From Heterodera schachtii (lineage: Eukaryota > Nematoda > Chromadorea > Rhabditida > Heteroderidae), in the NCBI GenBank assembly GCA_023374025.1, contig SIJG01000037.1:1236211-1300210 (forward strand): a stretch of DNA of 64,000 bases, given 5' to 3'. How positions within the stretch are numbered: the first letter of the stretch is position 1; the number at the start of each line of letters is the position of its first letter. Below, piece after piece: positions 56,509 to 64,000 of the stretch. Under the pieces are notes generated by a model. That model ran no database searches. It had not been told where the DNA came from and saw nothing but the letters and a program-made list of their open reading frames with translations. A program made the position numbers and the translations under genes.

Positions 56509-56872
56509 ATATGCACATGGTGTGACGAAAAATCAGAACCACAGATCTCGTTTTTTTGATGCTTTGAATTTTGTTTATTGTTTCTCACCGGTGGTAGGCG
56601 AATGAATGAATTCCCCATAAAAATTTATTCTACTTTTGGATTTTCTTGATAACATTTTTTTTGTTAAAATTGCCTACCACCTGGCATTTCAGTGTATAAT
56701 TTGCTTTTTTCATTTAGAGTTTTCACAGATAGGAAATAAACGATTTTTTCTTTTAAATACATTTAAATCATCCAGTAAAATTCCATCTGTAATTTTTACA
56801 TTTATTCTTTTATCCATATGTACATATACAAACAAAAAAAGGTTTGTTTTTGTAGGAAAAAGTAATAAAAAG
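56509..56872. other. Short intergenic gap between two plus-strand genes
   Basis: AT-rich, no gene. The length and a TTTTTGTAG just before 56855 would allow a trans-spliced (operon-type) downstream gene. Confidence 0.4.
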
Positions 56873-57880
56873 ATGCTTGTTCGCCAAAACAAAATTACCG
56901 CTGCCGCTGCCCGATGCGTTTTGTTGGTTTCCAACCGTTCGACAACGCGTACGCCTTTCGTGTGCGCACCGCCAATGCGTTATCCGAGTGTTCCTGTATG
57001 TTTTGTTTTGTTTGGCGGTGATTTCAAAAACGGGAGAACCTATGTGCGCTGCTGTGCCATTGTTATGTCTCACCGCAACAGGCCCATTTTTATATGTTAA
57101 GTGAAGCCCGGAAAATGAAAAATTTTGGGTCAGATTCGAGAATTTCACACGGACAGGATTTCAGGACTAAAAATCAAGCATACCCGGATAAGGAGTCCGA
57201 GAAAATCCTGACTTACACCACTCCCATCCCATTTGGACTCTAATGTTCATAATAATCATTCCTCCGTTTTTCATTTGTTGAGCTTTACCAGTACAAAATG
57301 CCTTGCAATTTTAGAAACGGCTCGGCTTGTTCTTCTTTTCCTGTGTGTCCATTTTGGGCTATCCGACTTATGTGATGCTGAACCTTGACAATGTGCGTCC
57401 GTTCAAGCAGACGCACTTCAACGACGAGCTCAAGGAGAAGCTGGAGGAGCGCCGTCGCCTCCGTATGTTTATTTTGACAAAAAAAAGAAAAACTAATGGG
57501 CCACTAGAGAGACTGAATGAGACAGGTATTCAGTCCGAGTTTCTCTGTATCCCGATCCGGAGCACGGGCATATTTAAAAAATGCACTCGGATCGGAATCC
57601 CAAAATTTAATCCCGAAATCCGGTCATGAGGCAGTCCTCAAATCCGATCCAGAATTTTTTTAAATCCCGTTCAGACAAACACATTCATAGCATGTAAACC
57701 AACCAATAAGTCTGGAGGGACATTCAAACGTTATTACAAAGGGACAAAAAACACTTTGTTTATTGGTATATCAAAAAAATATATCCTGTTGATATGAGAA
57801 TGTTTGTTTATTTCAATTTTGACCATGTGTCCTTTTTAGGTGCTGAAGGCAAATTGAACGTTCTTCAAAAGAAGCTGTGA
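56873..57880 (+). CDS. Small single-pass, probably mitochondrial, membrane protein; not recognised
   Basis: Three exons join in phase to give about 103 residues. The N-terminus (MLVRQNKITAAAARCVLLVS) is basic, hydroxylated and free of acidic residues, as in a mitochondrial presequence. Exon 2 (from about 57316) begins KRLGLFFFSCVSILGYPTYV, one hydrophobic helix followed by LNLDNVRPFKQ and a charged coiled tail (ELKEKLEERRRLR). Exon 3 is GKLNVLQKKL with TGA at 57880. The layout resembles small inner-membrane subunits or assembly factors of respiratory complexes, but I cannot name the family. The last intron contains a CGGATCGGAAT-type inverted repeat near 57520-57650. Confidence 0.65.
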
Positions 57881-58387
57881 GCACAAAGATGTAGAAAAGG
57901 AATGACAATTATAGCGGAAGATGATTAATTTTGCTGACAAACATTGTCAAATTTAGTGCTATAAAATATAAGAATCGCATAAATTTGTTTTTTTTCCATG
58001 TTTTACAGAAAATTGTGTAAGGTCCGAGGAGGGGGGGGGGGGGGGGAGGGAAGGTGTTTTTCTAAATTTCTCGGAAAATTAGAAATTTTCTTAATGACTT
58101 TTTTTCTTGAAAAATTTCTCGGGGGTTGGTGAAGTGATACGTGGGGGAAACGAAACGGGGGGGGGGGGGGGGTATTGGGCTGTTCTTAACGTTGTCCGAA
58201 GAAATTCGGGGCTAATTTATTCGGTTTCCTATACTGCTACAATGACCTGACAATATAATAATATTATATATAAGCAGCAAAAGAAAGCGGCCACAGATTA
58301 CAGCAGGCAAAGGCCAAACATATTCATCCAAATACAATAGTCTTTCTATTATCACACTTTGTTTAACAAATCTTGCTTGCTGCTCGC
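57881..58387. other. Convergent intergenic region with two poly-G runs
   Basis: The 3' flanks of the small membrane protein gene (plus) and the PAQR gene (minus). G runs of about 16 bases lie at about 58030-58046 and 58158-58171. No gene seen. Confidence 0.6.
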
Positions 58388-61300
58388 CTAAAGTTCGGTG
58401 TGAATATGTGAAGATGACGGGGTGCTAATGGGACAAGTGCCAGTGAGTCGATTCATCGCCATCTAAAAAAGAAATTAATTAGAGCCAGAAATTTTGAAAT
58501 GTCTGGGATTGGGACTTGAAAACCGACTCCGGTAGGATTCCGGGACTGCTCCCGTTTTTTTCGAGATTGCCGGTCCTAACGTTTTACCCAAAAACCGGAC
58601 GTCCTGACGGGGCCCCGGTCCCATCCGGGCTCTAGAATTACGGATCAAATGTCTTATGGCCCCATTACCTCACTGATGCCATAATAATGGGTGAACGCCG
58701 CACAGACAACGCAAAGATGAAACCTTCAAAAAAATATTGGTAACAAATTAATTCCACAAAAAATTAGTTAAATGGACAAACAATTGATGAGACTGAAATA
58801 GCAGGTCACATTTTCCCGCTGAAATTGTTTTATATGAAAAATAAAAAAATTTATTTGTTCCACATACGAAAAAAAACGTTCCGGTGTTCGAGTCGCATAC
58901 AGAAGAGCACCGAACAAGTAGAGGAGGGCCATTACGACCAGCCAGTAAAAGGAAGTCTCAGCGACCAACTGACGAAACCCGTCCGTATACACAAAATGAA
59001 TCGTCGGAATGATGCCTTAAAAAGACACAAAATTCCATATTTTTTTTCCTGAATTTTTGTCAAGCATATACCGCTTAATCCCATCAGACTGAAGATGGTT
59101 GCGCGGAAAGGTCTGTAGCGTTTGTCATTGAATTTGTCCCATAATGAAACAACCACTGCTCCAAGGCCCAGAACTCCGATCATCTAATTGAAAGCAAAAA
59201 AAAAAAAAAATCAGCATTCATAATTTTTTTTTGAAAAACATACAGCAATATAAGTGACTTTTGGTTCACGCCGACAATAAAACCCATAATAAATCCAAGG
59301 AATGAACGATCCAACAATTAGCAACGAAATACCCAAATAATCGAGTCTAAAAATGAAGGAATTTTTTTTATTTTTTATGTATATTAAATGACACCATTAA
59401 AAACGAACCGACTAAAAATACGCACAACCGGTTTTGAATGGCATGAAACCGTATGAAAGGTGAATGACAGGCCCAGACAAAGAATGGCACCGATAAAGAA
59501 AAAGGAGAAAACCAGCTTCTCCTAAAATTGAAAAAAAAAATATTTCCATTCAAAAAACAAAAACATGCTTGAAATTGGATATGAGTGTCAGGCCGAGTGA
59601 GAAACCAAAGCGCCAAGATAAAGAAGGCAACACAGCCTTAAAGCAACAATTAAAATTTAGCAAAAAGTGAAAATTATTCGAGCACCAATGAGGTGTGTCC
59701 AGATGTTACCAGTTTCAGTGTGCAACGACAGAATGCTAAACGCGTATAATAAGTACAACCATGCTCGAAATCGAATTCAAACTTATGTTTTTTTTGAATT
59801 TAATAGTAAAACAGGATAAAAAAAAGGTGATACATGTTGATTAAACGCGATACTTTTATTGTAACAATTGTTTATTTTATTTGGGATTGAAAAGACGACA
59901 GAAGTATGGCACCCGCTTTTGGCATAGACGCAAACGTCATGTAACCATTCGGGGACAGGGATGGGAGGAAGCTATTTTTCCTTGCAACAACCTCTTAAAG
60001 CATGCAGCAAAACTGGGCAAAGGAGGACGATGTCCGGTGTGCAAAAACTCATTGTCCTGCAACCAATCGGGAAGTGAGTGGAAATTTTGCACCGTCCATT
60101 GGATTTCCCATGTCTAAAAAACATGGAATGTTTTATTAAACTTAAGACTTAACCCAAATGACCTGCTTGACAAAATGTTCACCCTCCTGGGTCCGGCATT
60201 GCTCCGTTATTTCAACCTGTTCAAAAACAGAATTAAATTGTGCGGAAAAAATTTCGTTTAGGTACAAAAAAAAAGTTAGGGCCAAAATATTCAAAATATA
60301 AACAAATAATGCAGTAACTTTGCCGCGATCCAACTCGCCAAATCTTGTGAGTTTAGGTCACAGCGAGTTAGCGCTACGGCGAGTTGACCGCAGCAAAATG
60401 GGCGGTTTATAGTATTTACGCTAGTAGGTATTTGGTGCAAATTTCAAACGAGTTTTCCCATATTCCCATGAAAAGGCACCTTCAGTTGAGCGTTGTCCTC
60501 TACCCGTGTCTCAATGGGTCGCCCATCTGCCTGCACGTGCCCATGCTCTCCATCCTCGCGCTCCCACATTCCGTCTTGATACTGACGGCGGTACAACACT
60601 TCCATAGTGTCGTTCGTTGGACTTAAATTGAAATATTAAAAAAATTTTTAGTAATTATTTTTTTACTAACAGTGCCATCAGCCTGTTGAACATGTGCGTC
60701 TACGCCAACAGTGCTAGTCGCTCGTCGATGGGTACAATGATGAATGGAAGGAGCACGGTCGCGTTGGTTGGACATTGTCAAATCGGTGTCGCTTGCCCAT
60801 CCTAAAATTGTGATTATAAGAATTAATCATATAGGTATTAGGAACGAGAAAAAAATTCAGTTCAAAAAATTTTAAAAAATAAAAAAGAAGGGAAATCAAT
60901 CAGCGGACTAATCCTTATTCGTTTTTGACCCAACCCGTTTTCATTACTCCAATTCGTTATTTAGAATGAAGCGTGAAAACATGAGGTCAATCGAGAAACT
61001 TCCAAAAATTTTTGTTTTTTAATTTCTCTGTATTTTAGTCAATTTCCGTAAAATCTAAAAAAAAATTCTTGTTTTTTTTTTTTAATTTTTCTCGTTCTTT
61101 TGGTAACCCATGAAAACGAATGGGAACAATAAAACGAATTTGACTATAAAGAATCGTATTTTTCCGGTCATTTTTTCTCCTTTGATTTGAAAAAAAATCG
61201 GACCAAACTGTAAGGATCTAGGCAATCAATGATGTCGTCTAAATGCTTTACAAAGACACACTCATTTTTCTGTGTATTGGTTTTGTTTGAATTACCTCTC

Positions 61301-61812
61301 GCATCAGCATCAGCAGCCTCCGTCGCTTCTTCTTCGGCCTGACGTCTGAGCAGTCTTGACCGCCACACCGACACTTCCAACGGGTCTTCGTCACCTCCTG
61401 TCTTCGTCACTTTGACGCGCATTGATTCGTCCTAACAAATTGAAATTTTTTTTAGCTTTCCCATATTTTAATTGTCATCATCAAACTGACTGACCAACAC
61501 TTGTTCATTTTGATGATGGTCGTCTTTTCGTTGGTGCGAATTTGTCATAATTTGTCGTGCATCCTCCAACACTTCATTCACATCCGCTGATACAAAATCT
61601 GAGCCAGTCACACGGGCCGGCATTGATAAAGTTCTGCTCAATAAATCGCCGTTCGCATGCCCATTGCCAGCCTGTGACGTTTGATGCTGTTGCTGCTCAT
61701 GTTGTTGTGGTTGTTGATCTTGGTCCTGGTTTTTGTGTTTTTGTTCTGGTTCTTCTTGGCTGTCGTTCTTATCATTCCGTTCCTGTTGGTTTTGTTTATC
61801 TTGGTCCTCCAT
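58388..61812 (-). CDS. PAQR/adiponectin-receptor family membrane protein
   Basis: A seven-helix protein of the AdipoR (PAQR-1/PAQR-2) type, which in nematodes governs membrane fluidity; AdipoRs have a zinc site and ceramidase-like activity. The N-terminal cytosolic part (from ATG 61812) is long, Gln/Asp/Lys-rich and disordered. The core begins TWEIQWTVQNFHSLPDWLQD and NEFLHTGHRPPLPSF, then LHTETGNIWTHLIG. Helices follow with FTFHTVSCHSKP, LDYLGISLLIVGSFIPWIYY, MGLSGIIPTIHFVYTDGF, RTPERFFPGKCDLLFQSHQL and FHLCVVCAAFTHYYGIS. The zinc-binding histidines (FHTV, SHQLFH) are all present. The last exon is MAMNRLTGTCPIS to TAG 58388. One join (60582-60666) required an alternative acceptor (CCGTCAG) to keep phase. 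The last intron holds the repeat at 58482. Confidence 0.88.
58482..58636. repeat. AGAGCC...GGGCTCT inverted-repeat element in the last PAQR intron
   Basis: The ends are TTAGAGCCAGAAATTTTGAA and, inverted, CATCCGGGCTCTAGAATT, with CCGG/GGACC words inside. It resembles the AGAGCCCG family at 29341 and 38866 at its ends. Confidence 0.5.
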
Positions 61813-61918
61813 TTACAATATATTGCTGAAGACAAAAAATTTTTATGAAAAATGCAAATTAAAAATGAAATTAAACACTCGTCTTTTTATGTTGCTTCAT
61901 TAAACAAAAAGGTTTAAG
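61813..61918. promoter_or_regulatory. Short remaining 5' flank of the PAQR gene
   Basis: Only 106 bases of non-transposon sequence separate the PAQR start codon from the transposon at 61919. The last 8 bases (GGTTTAAG, 61911-61918) are the left copy of the target-site duplication. Confidence 0.5.
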
Positions 61919-62995
61919 GGTACTAATGGAGTTTGTATCCCATATTTTGGTCAAATTTTTCAAAAGCGTAGCCAGACAGTCAGACAGTGCACTATTTCTT
62001 TAAGAGAAGGAAGAAATAGTGCACTGTCTGACTGTCTGTCTACGCGGGGCAGCGGCGGGTGGTAGGGTACAGGGATGGCACGGAATTCCGATTTCCGACT
62101 TCCGACATTTTTGGGGTCGGAATTCCGATTTCCGAAAAAATTTTGGACGTCGGAGTTCCGACTTCCGATTTCCGAAATTTTTGATAAAAAGTCGGAAATT
62201 TTCGGAAATTTTTTTTGAATTTTTTTTTCAAAAAATTAACAATTTTTTACAATTTTTGCTAATAAATTGCAATGAAATTTTCAAAAATTTCCCGGCGGCG
62301 CCTATCGGCACCGCCGGACCCTAAAAATCTTATTTTTCTTGGGTAATTTTGAATTAAAATCGCTAAATTTGGTCGGTTTTTGGACAAAATTTGTTAAGTA
62401 TTTGCATTAAAAATTATAAAATTTTCCCCGGCGGCGCCTATCGGCACCGCCGGACTCCCCCGCCATGTTTTCAAAAATTTTGAAAAAACGCGCCGCAAAA
62501 AAAGGTAAAATTTCTGATGAAAATCATTGAATAATTTTAAAGCAAATATGTATTTAAATAGATCAAAAAAATTTTGAGTCACCTTTTACTTGGTTAAGAA
62601 TTTAAAATTTAGCCTATTAAAATATTTAGAAAATTTTTATTATATTTTATTTTTTTTGAAAAATTTCCGATTTCCGAATTCCGATTTCCGATGTTTTTGG
62701 GGTCGGAATTCCGATTTCCGACTTCCGAAAAATTTTTGGGCCTCGGAATTCCGATTTCCAAAATTTTTGGACCCCCGGAATTCCGATTTCTGATTTCCGA
62801 AAATTTTTGGGGCCTCGGAATGCCATCCCTGGTAGGGTAGACAGTAAGCAGCCGTGTGCTGGCTATGCAGCAGTATTGTGTGTGGGAAAGGGAAGGGGTG
62901 AGAAAAATAAAATAAAGAAAAGTGCACTGTCTGACTGTCTGGCTACGCTTTTGAAAAATTTGACCAAAATATGGGATACAAACTCCATTAGTACC
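61919..62995. mobile_element. 1077-bp non-autonomous TIR DNA transposon, hAT-like target duplication
   Basis: The terminal inverted repeats are 75 bases long and, read base by base, identical (61919-61993 and 62921-62995; ends GGTACTAATGGAGTTTGTAT). The flanking direct repeat is GGTTTAAG on both sides (61911-61918, 62996-63003), an 8-bp target duplication as made by hAT elements. The left repeat is followed by its own inverted copy, forming a hairpin at 61975-62041 (loop TAAGAGAAGG). Inside is a second inverted layer (GGGATGGCA near 62082 and 62820) full of TTCCGATTTCCGA words, and two copies of CGGCGGCGCCTATCGGCACC (62293, 62429). No transposase frame. Confidence 0.88.
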
Positions 62996-63003
62996 GGTTT
63001 AAG

Positions 63004-63559
63004 TTTTAAAAGGAATGGGAATGTTACATCATTTTTATTACATTCAAAGAATGTAAAGAATTTAGGTTTTCCAACTAAAAGAGGTACGTACTGCATAACC
63101 TAATTCTTGACGTAATAAAGATTTAAAAATAAATAAATTTAAAAGAAAAAATTGACATATTAAATGTAAAATATAATCTAACAATTTAATGCCTAACAAA
63201 CAAGGTTTGTGTATTGCATTATAACGCCTATTAACTATTAAACATGTGAGTAAAGCAGATTAGACAGACTATCAAATTTGTTTGTTTAACTTATCACATA
63301 CATATCACAATGATTGTTTGGTTAGGCTCACAATTAAACACACCCAAAGGCCTTAAAAGCGATAAATAACAGGTGACAGCAGCAGCAGCAGGCAGAGACA
63401 AAAAATATATTAAACGAACGCAACCCAAACAAAGAAAAAGTAACATGAGAAAAGGTCAATTGCCAAAAGTTTTCTATTTTTTCTTTATTTTAAAGTTTTT
63501 TTTACAGTCATGATCATGTGGTTTATAAAAACCTTTTTCTATCTCAGTTTTGAGAGAAC
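63004..63559. other. Intergenic region, no gene seen
   Basis: AT-rich sequence to the right of the transposon with a short CAG run at 63378-63392. No exon with splice support. Confidence 0.45.
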
Positions 63560-64000
63560 CAGAAAAACTGAACTAATTGATGCTGATCAAATAACATTTG
63601 GAGGTGGAAGTAATAGTAAAGTTTGTCCCCCCCCCCCCTCACATTTTCGAAAAAAACTTTGTTTTCAGTCATGAAGACATGTTTCCAAAGGTTGTTGTTA
63701 AAAGACATAAAAAATGTAACCATGGGGTTTTTGGGGTCGCTGATCACGAATATGACATCCATTTCGACCATTACGAACTCCTGACCCGAATTCGAACAAA
63801 AAATCGAAAGTTCAAATTTTCGAATTTCGCATTTTTTTTTGTCTAAAAACGGTTTTTATTAAATTACCTATCTTTTATTGAAAGAGTGATTGCTTTCAGT
63901 TTATTTCCATGTGTTTAAACCGATTTTGAAGCAAAAATGTGAATTAAAATTTTGGACTTTCGGCTTTTTGTTCGAATTCGGGTCCGGAATTCGCAATTGA
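63560..64000. mobile_element. Inverted-repeat element of the 31264/34578 family, cut by the window edge
   Basis: It contains 'ggggtcgctgatcacgaata', CATCCATTTCGACCA, CCCGAATTCGAACAAAAAATC and, near the window end, the inverted start of a second arm (TTTTTGTTCGAATTCGGGTC). These match the cores of the elements at 31264 and 34578. The right part lies outside the window. Confidence 0.7.

Noticed and set aside
59881..60117. Plus-strand frame with C-x2-C pairs, resembling a zinc-binding peptide
   Set aside because: It is the complement of the PAQR exon containing NFHSLPDWLQDNEFLHTGHR.
1..64000. tRNA, rRNA, spliced-leader RNA genes and CRISPR arrays
   Set aside because: I looked for GGTTCGAATCC-type T-arms, spliced-leader-like and rRNA-like segments; the only TTCGAATC matches lie inside inverted-repeat elements, and no array of spaced identical repeats exists. 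A covariance-model scan would be decisive.

Overview
This is a eukaryotic window, almost certainly from a nematode. Exons are short and of moderate GC, introns are mostly short and AT-rich with GT...TTTCAG or TTTAAG ends, and the proteins look like nematode orthologues (a C. elegans SQD-1-like hnRNP, a CED-2-like adapter, a Wnt, an AdipoR-type PAQR protein). The many long homopolymer G/C runs and the miniature inverted-repeat elements would fit a plant-parasitic tylenchid such as a cyst nematode; that placement is inference. There are no bacterial-style operons, CRISPR arrays, rRNA genes or recognisable tRNA genes.

Layout. 0-12.3 kb is gene-poor: one exon running off the left edge (minus), GA and poly-G/C tracts, a 1.06 kb fold-back element (10162-11220) flanked by a perfect 9-bp repeat, and beside it a 1 kb minisatellite. 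12.5-14.4 kb carries an ATF4-type bZIP gene (minus). 16.2-19.9 kb carries a possible terminal exon, a secreted EF-hand protein and a SETMAR/SET-23-type histone methyltransferase (all minus). 20.7-26.4 kb carries a CRK/CED-2 adapter (minus) and, divergently, UBA4/MOCS3 (plus). 26.7-34.1 kb carries three minus-strand genes in a row: FBXO7-like F-box protein, TFIIIC subunit 6 and an SLC35A-type nucleotide-sugar transporter. 36.1-40.8 kb is a complete 401-residue Wnt gene (minus) whose introns hold several inverted-repeat elements. 43.5-44.5 kb is a small secreted protein with KR sites (minus). 47-51.3 kb is a DXO/RAI1-type decapping exonuclease (plus). 52.1-54.7 kb is an SQD-1-like hnRNP (minus). 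55.4-57.9 kb carries CGI121/TPRKB and a small mitochondrial-type membrane protein (both plus). 58.4-61.8 kb is a PAQR/adiponectin-receptor protein (minus). A near-perfect 1077-bp DNA transposon sits only about 100 bp upstream of its start codon.

How they fit together. Most genes are housekeeping or signalling genes and do not form one pathway. Several could share themes (UBA4 and CGI121 both act on tRNA modification; DXO, SQD-1 and TFIIIC-6 act on RNA), but adjacency is probably incidental. FBXO7/GTF3C6 and CGI121/small membrane protein have the same orientation with gaps of about 350 bp and could be nematode-type trans-spliced operons.

I found no convincing new molecular system. The freshest material is the mobile-element layer: an intact-looking TIR transposon with an 8-bp target duplication, a fold-back element with tandemly repeated arms and a 9-bp target duplication, and several inverted-repeat families sitting in introns. 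Gene models were assembled by eye from splice signals and reading phase; exon limits are approximate unless stated.
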